From an uncultured Clostridia bacterium (GTDB taxonomy: Bacteria; Bacillota; Clostridia; Oscillospirales; CAG-272), in NCBI GenBank assembly GCA_904501765.1, contig CAJGCM010000041.1, positions 1-14,662 of the forward strand: a stretch of 14,662 nt of DNA, read 5' to 3'. The position numbers and the translations under genes were made by a program. Below the pieces are notes generated by a model. The model had not been told where the DNA came from. It did not search any database and saw only the letters and a program-made list of their open reading frames with translations. Of the stretch, positions 5,374 to 12,032 are shown piece after piece; positions within the stretch are counted from its first letter, which is position 1; each line of letters begins with the position of its first letter.

Positions 5374-6483
5374 TCATCTGCGCTTCAAGGCAACACACTC
5401 CTCGTAAAGCTTGAGATAGTTGTTTTTCATAATATCAATGGAGAAGCGGCTTTGGTAAATATCAAGCGCACCTGCCTTAAGCTTTGAATATAGACCTGCG
5501 TCCGAAAGCACTCTTTCGACAGCTCGAGTAAGGGCCTTGTAGTCGTCGGCTTTGAAAAGCAGTCCGTTTTTCTCCTCTGTAATCATTTCTGTGTTTCCGC
5601 CGAAATCCGAGGCTACGGTGGGTATGCCGAGGGACATACATTCCGAGTTTGCAAGGCAGGAGGTTTCCGTTCCGCGGGAGGTATTTACGTTCAGGAAAAA
5701 CAAATTCTGATAGGGGGTAGGGTCGCTTGTATAGCCGCAAAATCTGACACGGGACAGCACACCCAATGCGGCGGCTATCCTTTTATAGTCGGCAGCTAAC
5801 CTTCCGTCACCGACGAAGAGGCAGTAAAGGTCTTGATGGCTTTGCAAAAGCTCCGTCATAGCTCTCAGCAAAAGGTCCTGCCCCTTGACCCACTCAAGCC
5901 TTGCGCAGCAGCCTAAAATTTTTGCATTGGCGGGAATCCCGAGAGAGGCTTTAAGGTTTCTTTTTTCCTCTGCGCTCGTTATGCGGCGTGGTGCAACTCC
6001 GTTTCTTATAGTGACAATTTTCTTCCTTGGTATTCCTTCGTTTTCTAAATTTTTAGTGGCAAAATCAGCAGTGGAAACGGTAATGTCCGTACAGAGGTCA
6101 TAAAGCCGTCGCTGAAGAAAGCCCGTTTTCTTCTTTCCCTTATCGTCATAGGCGCAGTGCCTTGTGGATATACGGAATGCGCCTCCTGCAAAAGTTGCGC
6201 CTATTCTTGCCGAAAGGGATGCGTGAGTGTGGACTATATCCGATGGGTGGCTTTTGAAATAGCGGTAAAACTCTGATACGTCGGAGGCACAGAAGCTTTT
6301 GTCGCCCACAATCGGAAGCTCTGTGATTTTTGCTCCCGACTCTTCAAGTCGGCTCTTTATAGCAGAGCCTTTCGGAATTATGATTTCTATATCAAATTTA
6401 TCCGATAGCGCTCCTGCAACCGAAGCTACAAGGACACCTGCTCCCCCTACGTTTGTATCTGTCAGCACATTGGTAATTTTCAT
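5374..6483 (-). CDS. GT4-family glycosyltransferase
   Basis: This 369-residue cytosolic or membrane-associated GT-B enzyme would transfer a sugar from an activated donor, probably onto a lipid-linked or wall glycan. The N-terminal acceptor domain has the glycine-rich NVGGAG loop (11-16) and HTHASLSARIGA (85-96). The C-terminal donor domain (about 185 on) has LEWVKGQD (196-203), a nucleotide-sugar region FVGDG (223-227), and the retaining GT4 E-x7-E motif with Glu273 and Glu281 (ETSCLANSE), followed by GIPTVASDFGG. Length and domain order are normal. The ATG at 6483 follows a G-rich stretch (GGGGGG about 6 nt upstream) that can serve as the ribosome site. A terminator-like hairpin lies at 6534-6557, and I see no good promoter after it. 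Together with the Wzy-like gene beyond trmD, it fits a surface-polysaccharide pathway. Donor and acceptor sugars cannot be read from sequence. Confidence 0.9.
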   Translation of the reverse strand: MKITNVLTDTNVGGAGVLVASVAGALSDKFDIEIIIPKGSAIKSRLEESGAKITELPIVGDKSFCASDVSEFYRYFKSHPSDIVHTHASLSARIGATFAGGAFRISTRHCAYDDKGKKKTGFLQRRLYDLCTDITVSTADFATKNLENEGIPRKKIVTIRNGVAPRRITSAEEKRNLKASLGIPANAKILGCCARLEWVKGQDLLLRAMTELLQSHQDLYCLFVGDGRLAADYKRIAAALGVLSRVRFCGYTSDPTPYQNLFFLNVNTSRGTETSCLANSECMSLGIPTVASDFGGNTEMITEEKNGLLFKADDYKALTRAVERVLSDAGLYSKLKAGALDIYQSRFSIDIMKNNYLKLYEECVALKRR

Positions 6484-6501
6484 ACACGCCCCCCGGTAAA
6501 T

Positions 6502-6515
6502 GCGGCAGAAGCCGC
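6502..6515 (-). other. Short GC-rich hairpin in the glycosyltransferase leader
   Basis: GCGGC-(4 nt)-GCCGC forms a 5-bp stem about 20 nt upstream of the start codon at 6483 and close to its G-rich ribosome site. No U-tract follows, so it is not a terminator. It could affect translation initiation; this is inference. Confidence 0.3.
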
Positions 6516-6524
6516 TTTGAATTT

Positions 6525-6557
6525 AATAAAATATGGCTGCCACGATGTTGACAGCCA
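6525..6557 (-). terminator. Rho-independent terminator between tadA and the glycosyltransferase
   Basis: On the minus strand a 9-bp stem with one G-U pair (TGGCTGTCA with TGGCAGCCA, 6534-6557) and a 6-nt loop is followed by TATTTTATT. It lies about 86 nt after the tadA stop and about 40 nt before the glycosyltransferase start. It probably ends the secG-rnr-CPBP-tadA transcripts; the lack of a visible promoter after it leaves an attenuator role open. Confidence 0.75.
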
Positions 6558-6642
6558 ATATGTATTAAAATTTCGCTTCGCTTATGAGGGATTTTTGAGG
6601 ACGTAAATTCAAGCACGGACTTGAAATAGGGTTTGGTCCCTT

Positions 6643-7122
6643 TTATTTTGCTCTCTTTTTCTTAAAATATTCACCGAGAGTGCATTTTGCCTCGTCAGCG
6701 AGTATGCCTCTGTCAACTCTCGGCTTGTGATTAAATGGGTATTCCGATAAATCAATGAGAGAGCCGAGGGCGCCGAATCTTACGTCGGGGGCTCCGAAAA
6801 CAACTCTCGGGATTCTTGAATTTATAATAGCACCCGCACACATAGGGCAGGGCTCGAGGGTGACGTAAAGGGTTGTACCGGGTAGCCGCCAGCCACCTAA
6901 TTTTTCACACGCCTCCTGAATTGCGAGAATTTCCGCATGGTGAGTGGCGCACCTTGAGCCTTCTTTTTTGTTGTGCGCTCGGGCGATAATCACCCCGTCA
7001 CGCACGATAACCGCTCCAATCGGAACCTCGTCCTCCTCGGCGGCGGCGTGCGCCTCCTTCAGCGCTTCTTTCATAAATTCTTCGTCCACTTTCGTGTCAA
7101 AATCAATTTTTAATTCTTTCAT
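6643..7122 (-). CDS. tadA: tRNA-specific adenosine deaminase
   Basis: TadA deaminates A34 of tRNA-Arg(ACG) to inosine in the cytosol, an essential wobble modification in most bacteria. The 159-residue length is normal. The zinc-dependent cytidine/deoxycytidylate deaminase core shows HAE (62-64, zinc His and proton-shuttle Glu) and PCPMCAGAI (91-99, zinc Cys92 and Cys95). The TadA-type tail NSRIPRVVFGAPDVRFGALGS (about 101-121) separates it from guanine or cytidine deaminases. An N-terminal stretch of about 15 residues precedes the core. The ATG at 7122 has GAGG about 6 nt upstream and lies 3 nt after the preceding stop, so it is co-transcribed with the CPBP protease gene. The terminator at 6525-6557 follows it. 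Confidence 0.95.
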   Translation of the reverse strand: MKELKIDFDTKVDEEFMKEALKEAHAAAEEDEVPIGAVIVRDGVIIARAHNKKEGSRCATHHAEILAIQEACEKLGGWRLPGTTLYVTLEPCPMCAGAIINSRIPRVVFGAPDVRFGALGSLIDLSEYPFNHKPRVDRGILADEAKCTLGEYFKKKRAK

Positions 7123-7125
7123 AGC

Positions 7126-7941
7126 TTACCTCGCAAGATTAACAAAGGCAACGATTACCGTAACGCATACGAATATGAGGGGCGCATAGTGTACCTCTTC
7201 CGTACGCTTTTTGTCAAAAAACGGATTAAGTAAATCCGAGTAGCTTTTGCGCTTTATGAAAATTATCAAGGCAGAAGCTGCGGTTGCCATGACAAATATA
7301 AGCGGCAGTATAAATTCTGGAACAGATACGAAAAATTCCGAGCCTATGAACAGAGCCAAGGCATTATTGAACAGATGCAGTATAAATGAAGGAAGAACAC
7401 TTGAGAACTTTATATCTATAAGAACGAATATAAGCCCTGCCAAGGCGGCGTAGGGGATGGTGAAGAAATTTCCGTGTGACATAGCGAAATAAATAGAGGA
7501 TAAAATGATGCACCATCTTCCGCTATGGGGCAACAGAAGCTTTATAGGTATGTATCTGAAAAGCAGCTCCTCGCAGGCGGCAGGAAGGAGGGCGTGTATA
7601 AGTAAAGCCGTTATAAAATCCTCGCTTGGCATACTGTTTGGCAGATATCCCAAGGATGTGAGAATTAAATTCGTAAGAAAGGATACGCCTATAATGGCGA
7701 GGGTAGCAGGGAATATCAAGGGGAGAAATTGAGGGAGCGCTGAGGGCTTCATACCGAAGCTTATTTTAGCTTCCTCCTCTCCCTTTTCCCGTCTGACAAA
7801 AATAAAGCCTATGAAAATCGGCAGAATAAAGGCAAGATAATGAAGAAGGTCACCCGCTACTCCCTGAAACAGACCAGCTATTCCAATGAGAAGAATAAAG
7901 AATAAATCTATACCCGTGATAAAAATTATAGCTTTTTTCAT
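7126..7941 (-). CDS. CPBP-family intramembrane glutamic protease
   Basis: This 271-residue polytopic membrane protein belongs to the CPBP (CAAX protease/bacteriocin-processing, Abi) family, relatives of Rce1 that cleave within the membrane. It has about eight hydrophobic segments. All three catalytic motifs are intact: CEELLFR (123-129, Glu124/Glu125 and Arg129), FAMSH (152-156, FxxxH) and HLFNN (189-193, HxxxN). A longer soluble loop (50-70) and a C-terminal segment follow the usual plan. The ATG at 7941 has an AAGGA site about 10 nt upstream and lies 18 nt after rnr; the stop is 3 nt before tadA. Members of this family serve in peptide or bacteriocin maturation, immunity or protein targeting. 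The housekeeping context gives no substrate, so I assign none. Confidence 0.9.
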   Translation of the reverse strand: MKKAIIFITGIDLFFILLIGIAGLFQGVAGDLLHYLAFILPIFIGFIFVRREKGEEEAKISFGMKPSALPQFLPLIFPATLAIIGVSFLTNLILTSLGYLPNSMPSEDFITALLIHALLPAACEELLFRYIPIKLLLPHSGRWCIILSSIYFAMSHGNFFTIPYAALAGLIFVLIDIKFSSVLPSFILHLFNNALALFIGSEFFVSVPEFILPLIFVMATAASALIIFIKRKSYSDLLNPFFDKKRTEEVHYAPLIFVCVTVIVAFVNLAR

Positions 7942-7959
7942 TATCTTACCCGTCCTTTC

Positions 7960-10035
7960 TTAAACAATAGAGAAACGTAACTTGCCGCGCTTTATATCCG
8001 CCTCCGAAACCTTTATATTTATTCTGTCGCCCAGCTTGTATATTTTGTTCTCCGAGCGCATTGTAATGTTGGCTTCGTCGTAAATAAAATATCCGTTCAA
8101 ATCCGATATGGGAATAAGACCCTCGCAGGTGTTATCAAGAGTTGCAAATATTCCGAAGGAAGTAATAGAACTGACGGTAGCCTCGTACTCGTCACCGATT
8201 CTGTCCGACATATATATTACTTTGTACAGGTCCTCGATTTTTCGCTCTGCCCCGATTGCCCGAAGCTCACCGTCTGTGGCAGCCGCAGCTGCTCTCTTGG
8301 CATAGCCTCGATATTTTTCTGCCCCCTGACCCTCTATAAGAACCTTGTGAATGATTCTGTGAGTGGCAAGGTCGGAAAGCCTTCTTATTGGGGAGGTAAA
8401 ATGGCAGTAATTTTTAATTCCGAGGCCGAAATGCCCCTTCCTTATTTCAGAATATTCAGCTTTTGCCATAGCTCTGAGGGCGGCGTATGATAGGGGAGCG
8501 TAAATGCCTCTGCCCTTAGCCTCGTCAAGGAGCCTTGAAATACTGCGCCCATCTGCTTGACCTTTGGAGATATAAGAGGTGTCAAATCCGAGATTGTGGG
8601 TGAAGGTTATAAATGAGGAGAGCTTGTCCTCCGGCGGCGGCTCGTGAATGCGGTAAACGCAGGGAATATCCTTTTTGAATAACAGAGATGCGACAGCCTC
8701 ATTGGCAGTAAGCATAAACTGCTCTATTAGCCGTTCCGCATCACCCCGTGTACGCTTTATGATGTCTTTTGGTATGCCGTTTTCGTCCAGTATAATCTCT
8801 GCTTCGTCACTGTCAAGCTCTATGGCGCCTCTTTTTCGGCTTCTTTCTTCGAGAATAAGATAAAGCTCTCGCATAAGCGTAAGGGTGGGAATCAGCTCCT
8901 CGTATTTTTTAAGAATATCAGCCTCTGCTTCATTCGAAAAAATACTGTTAATTTCGGAATAAATGCCCTTGATACGGCTCTTTATCACCGACGGCTCGAT
9001 TCGCACGTCTTCTATATCGCCGTTATCTGTCAGGTTTATTATGGCGGACAGAGTGTATTTTTCCTCTCCCGGGTTTAAGGAGCAGGCTCCGTTGGACAGA
9101 GATGGGGGCAGCATAGGAACAACCTTATCGGTAAAATAGACGCTGTTTCCTCTTCGCATTGCCAATCTTTCAAGAGCCGTTTTTTCCGCCACGTATGAAG
9201 AAACGTCTGCAATATGAACGCCAAGCGTCCACCCGTGCGCATTTTTCTCTAAAGAAATGGCATCGTCAAGGTCCTTTGCGCTTTCGCTGTCAATGGTGAA
9301 AATTATCTCCTCTCTGACAGTGCGACCCTCATAGCTTATCGGGGTTGCCGCCGCTTCTTCTGCGTCCTTTATTTCATTTTCGGAAAATTCCGTTTCAATA
9401 TCAAATTCCGCAAGAATTGCGCCGTAATTTGCCTCCTTGGACATACTGTTGCCGAGGTTTTCAAGCACTTCGCAGCAAAGATATGAGCCGTTTCTTATTA
9501 TTTTCCCGATAACTTTATCTCCCTCGGTGGCATCAAGGGGATTTGTAAGGTAGAATTTCCTTCTGCTTTTCCCGTCGTCGGAGATAACGAAGGATTCTGT
9601 CACATAACGCCTTCCGTGGCGGAATCTCTCGGTATATACCGTGCCTATGACTGTTCTTTTCGGCTCGGTGATTTCGATTATCCGACCCTCTGTGCGCTCT
9701 TCTCCTCCTGCAGTCGTGTAGGTGTGATATATTGCCTTGACTATATCACCGTTTACTGCGCCTGATGTGCTTTCACCGGGAATAAATATGTCACGCCCAC
9801 CCTCTGGATTTACAACGAAGCCGTAGGAGTGGGGAGTTTCCGAGAAGGTGCCTATTATTACAAGCTCCCCCTTCCCGGTGCGTCCTCTGTATCCCGAGTC
9901 ACGGGATACGTTTATTTTTGCCCCCGAATAATCGACCCCAACCTCACGGAGAGCCTTCATGAGCGCCCTTTTTTCTTCTGCCTTACGAGCGCTCTTACTT
10001 TTGAATATTTTAAAATTCTTTTTGTTATTTCTCAT
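7960..10035 (-). CDS. rnr: Ribonuclease R (RNB-domain exoribonuclease)
   Basis: RNase R is a processive 3'-to-5' exoribonuclease that degrades structured RNA and takes part in rRNA quality control and trans-translation. From the ATG at 10035 it has 691 residues, shorter than the 780-813 of B. subtilis and E. coli because it lacks the N-terminal helix-turn-helix; a lysine/arginine-rich stretch of about 30 residues is there instead. Cold-shock OB folds come first (GTFSETPHSYGFVV, about 62-75), then the RNB domain with the metal-binding Asp set (249, 255, 257, 258) and HFTSPIRRLSDLATHR, and a C-terminal S1 domain (about 610-691). The 10035 ATG has no well-placed ribosome site (AAGGAA is 18 nt away); Met at 9960 with AAGGG 5 nt upstream is an alternative. 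It follows secG, as in many Firmicutes, but smpB is not nearby. Confidence 0.95.
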   Translation of the reverse strand: MRNNKKNFKIFKSKSARKAEEKRALMKALREVGVDYSGAKINVSRDSGYRGRTGKGELVIIGTFSETPHSYGFVVNPEGGRDIFIPGESTSGAVNGDIVKAIYHTYTTAGGEERTEGRIIEITEPKRTVIGTVYTERFRHGRRYVTESFVISDDGKSRRKFYLTNPLDATEGDKVIGKIIRNGSYLCCEVLENLGNSMSKEANYGAILAEFDIETEFSENEIKDAEEAAATPISYEGRTVREEIIFTIDSESAKDLDDAISLEKNAHGWTLGVHIADVSSYVAEKTALERLAMRRGNSVYFTDKVVPMLPPSLSNGACSLNPGEEKYTLSAIINLTDNGDIEDVRIEPSVIKSRIKGIYSEINSIFSNEAEADILKKYEELIPTLTLMRELYLILEERSRKRGAIELDSDEAEIILDENGIPKDIIKRTRGDAERLIEQFMLTANEAVASLLFKKDIPCVYRIHEPPPEDKLSSFITFTHNLGFDTSYISKGQADGRSISRLLDEAKGRGIYAPLSYAALRAMAKAEYSEIRKGHFGLGIKNYCHFTSPIRRLSDLATHRIIHKVLIEGQGAEKYRGYAKRAAAAATDGELRAIGAERKIEDLYKVIYMSDRIGDEYEATVSSITSFGIFATLDNTCEGLIPISDLNGYFIYDEANITMRSENKIYKLGDRINIKVSEADIKRGKLRFSIV

Positions 10036-10077
10036 AAAATTAGTCTTTGCGGTTTCCTTCCAAATAATCCGCAGTGT

Positions 10078-10120
10078 AAAATTAAAAATAAACGGAGTCT
10101 TGATAATCAAAACTCCGTTT
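10078..10120 (-). terminator. Strong rho-independent terminator after secG
   Basis: On the minus strand AAACGGAGT (10120-10112) pairs with ACTCCGTTT (10098-10090), and the stem can extend through a U-G pair and UUG/CAA to a 5-nt loop. ATTTTTAATTTT follows. The hairpin starts 10 nt after the secG stop and lies wholly upstream of rnr (start 10035). On the plus strand the tail (GTCTTATTAC) is poorer in T. Confidence 0.85.
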
Positions 10121-10130
10121 GTCTTATTAC

Positions 10131-10436
10131 TTAATCATTAGTGCTGAATACGTCAGAAGAGTACTGAGAAATCTCGGTCCAGCTATTCTTGATGTTAGAA
10201 TAATCGGGCTGAAGAACGTAAACTGCAAGAACTGCAACAGCGAAAACGATACAAGCAATCAAGGATATCTTGAAAAGAAGCTTGCCCTTCGCATTACCCT
10301 TATCTTTTCCGTAATAGGTTTCGGAGCCGCCCGCGATAGTGCCGGAAAGACCCTCGTTGGATTTCTGCAGAACAACTGCAACTACAATAATAACTGCGCA
10401 TACTAAAAGTACGGCAAGAAGAATATATTCGAGCAT
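10131..10436 (-). CDS. secG: Preprotein translocase subunit SecG
   Basis: SecG is the small auxiliary subunit of the SecYEG channel and helps SecA push preproteins across the membrane. The 101-residue protein has the family's two membrane helices (about 4-23 and 53-73), the conserved VVLQKSNEGLSGTIAGGSETYYGK segment between them (20-43), and a polar C-terminal tail of about 25 residues. The ATG at 10436 has an AAGGAA site about 7 nt upstream. A strong promoter (10490-10518) and a terminator on the far side suggest a largely monocistronic transcript with some read-through into rnr. Confidence 0.96.
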   Translation of the reverse strand: MLEYILLAVLLVCAVIIVVAVVLQKSNEGLSGTIAGGSETYYGKDKGNAKGKLLFKISLIACIVFAVAVLAVYVLQPDYSNIKNSWTEISQYSSDVFSTND

Positions 10437-10489
10437 TTTTTATTCCTTCCAAAGAGTTTTGCGCCATTTAGGCTATAAAATATATAGGT

Positions 10490-10518
10490 ATTCTACCATA
10501 AAGAAACGGAAAAATCAA
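10490..10518 (-). promoter_or_regulatory. Sigma-A promoter for secG
   Basis: On the minus strand, TTGATT (10518-10513), a 17-nt spacer ending in TATGG and TAGAAT (10495-10490) form an extended -10 promoter. Transcription should start near 10483, giving a leader of about 46 nt before the secG ATG. It has the same build as the rimM promoter. Confidence 0.82.
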
Positions 10519-10549
10519 TACCTTTTTTAAAGTTTTTCCGAAGAATTAC

Positions 10550-10574
10550 AAAAAAGAGGTTACCCCTCGTTTTT
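10550..10574 (-). terminator. Terminator overlapping the trkH stop codon
   Basis: On the minus strand GAGG-GGTAA-CCTC is flanked by A-tracts and T-tracts that extend the stem after one mismatch, and it ends in TTTTTT. The trkH stop codon TAA lies in the loop. It separates trkA-trkH from the secG promoter about 30 nt further on. Confidence 0.6.
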
Positions 10575-12032
10575 CCTGTGGCTTTTCCAGCTTGATGGGG
10601 AGAACATAATTATCATAGGGAATATCTCAAGTCTTCCGAAAAGCATAGCAAATGAAAGCACCAGTTTTGAGAAGGGAGAGAATGAAGAGTAGTTGCCCAT
10701 AGGACCTATCACGTCGCCGAAACCGGGACCTACGTTGTTGAAGCAGGAAACAGTGGCGGTCAGATTTGTGACGAGGTCAAAGCCGTTTATTGATATAACG
10801 AAGGTGGTGAGTATGAGTATTACCACGTAGATTGATAGATAATTTATAGCATTTCTACCGGTTTCCTGGGGTATTGAGTTGCCGTCGAGCTTTAGGGGAA
10901 TTACCGTGTTTGGCTTCAGCATTTTCTTTATTCTGAGGCGTATGGTTTTGAAAATAATTATAATTCTTGAAAGCTTCAAGCCACCGGCTGTAGAACCGGC
11001 GCAGGCTCCCGTAAACATAAGGAGCAAAAGAATTGATTTTGAAAATTCGGGCCACAGGTTGAAATCCACGGTGGAATATCCCGAGGTGGACATTATAGAC
11101 GTTACCTGGAAGAAGGATGCTCGTATACATTCCTCAACCGAGCTGAAGGTGCTGCAAGCCGAATTCCATATATTCACAGCAATCAGAGTTGTGAATATGA
11201 CAGTCAGCAGAAGATAGACGCGAAGCTCCTCATTTTTTGCAATCGGGCGAAGTTTTTTAATCAGTATGAAGAAATAGAGGTTGAAATTTATACCGAATAT
11301 AAGCATAAAAGATGCTATAACCCATTCTGCCGCGGGATTGTTGTATGCGGCAATCGAGGCGTTCTTAACGGAGAAGCCTCCTGTTCCCGCTGTGGCGAAG
11401 GTGTTAACTAACGAGTCGTATAAGGGCATACCCGTGCAGAGAAGCGCAGTAGTCATTATAACGGAAAGACCTATATAAATTCCGTATAGGATTATAGCTG
11501 TTTTTCTCATTTTTGGCACTAACTTGCCCTTTTGAGGTCCAGGCACCTCGGCTCTCATAAGGTGTATCGTGTTTCCCGATTCGCTGGGGATTAAGGCGAG
11601 GACGAAAACGAGAACTCCCATGCCGCCAATCCAGTGGGTAAAGCTGCGCCAGAATAAAATTCCCATAGGCAGTCCCTCTACTGCCGTCAGTATTGAAGCG
11701 CCCGTGGTGGTGAAGCCTGATACTACCTCAAAAAAGGCGTCTATAAAATTCGGTATAGAGCCTCCTACTACGAATGGAAGCGCTCCGAACACGGACATAA
11801 GTATCCAGCTGAGTCCTACGCAAACAAAGCCTTCTTTGGCGTATAAACGTTCGTTTTTTGGCTTCAGAATAAGCATTATCGGCAGGGCTATAAGAAGCAG
11901 AATGCCTATCGTAATAAGGAACGGGTACAGGGGTTCTTTGTAAATTGCGGATACGAGAGTAGGTATCAGCAAAAGAGCCGCTTCTATTGAAAGAACGTAG
12001 CTCAGTATTCTGAAAAGAAATCTGTAATTCAT
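10560..12032 (-). CDS. trkH: Potassium uptake protein TrkH (Trk/Ktr membrane subunit)
   Basis: This is the 490-residue membrane-embedded K+ translocating subunit of a Trk/Ktr system. Four M1-P-M2 repeats each show their filter segment: TTTGAS (108-113), ATAGTGGFS (213-221), STSGYS (315-320) and NNVGPGFG (432-439). TGACAGSTAGG (341-351) corresponds to the gating loop, and the Arg in GRLEIFP (466-472) is also conserved. Two extra helices at the N-terminus make it TrkH-like rather than the shorter KtrB. The ATG at 12032 shares one base with the trkA stop (TAATG), with AAGGA about 9 nt upstream, so the two subunits are translationally coupled. Uptake is gated by the TrkA ring through nucleotide binding. 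All filter glycines are present, so it should be functional. Confidence 0.94.
   Translation of the reverse strand: MNYRFLFRILSYVLSIEAALLLIPTLVSAIYKEPLYPFLITIGILLLIALPIMLILKPKNERLYAKEGFVCVGLSWILMSVFGALPFVVGGSIPNFIDAFFEVVSGFTTTGASILTAVEGLPMGILFWRSFTHWIGGMGVLVFVLALIPSESGNTIHLMRAEVPGPQKGKLVPKMRKTAIILYGIYIGLSVIMTTALLCTGMPLYDSLVNTFATAGTGGFSVKNASIAAYNNPAAEWVIASFMLIFGINFNLYFFILIKKLRPIAKNEELRVYLLLTVIFTTLIAVNIWNSACSTFSSVEECIRASFFQVTSIMSTSGYSTVDFNLWPEFSKSILLLLMFTGACAGSTAGGLKLSRIIIIFKTIRLRIKKMLKPNTVIPLKLDGNSIPQETGRNAINYLSIYVVILILTTFVISINGFDLVTNLTATVSCFNNVGPGFGDVIGPMGNYSSFSPFSKLVLSFAMLFGRLEIFPMIIMFSPSSWKSHRKNEG

Noticed and set aside
6608..6625. 6-bp hairpin TTCAAG/CTTGAA after tadA
   Set aside because: The stem is AT-rich, short and lacks a clean U-tract; the stronger hairpin at 6534-6557 is the better terminator.
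7126..7941. CPBP protease as part of a bacteriocin or abortive-infection system
   Set aside because: It lies between rnr and tadA with no precursor peptide, transporter or toxin gene nearby, so the context is housekeeping.
10036..10110. N-terminal extension of RNase R from TTG at 10110
   Set aside because: The codon lies in the loop of the secG terminator, so the extension would be encoded by the terminator itself.
11569..11943. Plus-strand open frame of 124 codons opposite trkH
   Set aside because: It is a complementary shadow of the hydrophobic trkH coding sequence with no promoter or ribosome site.
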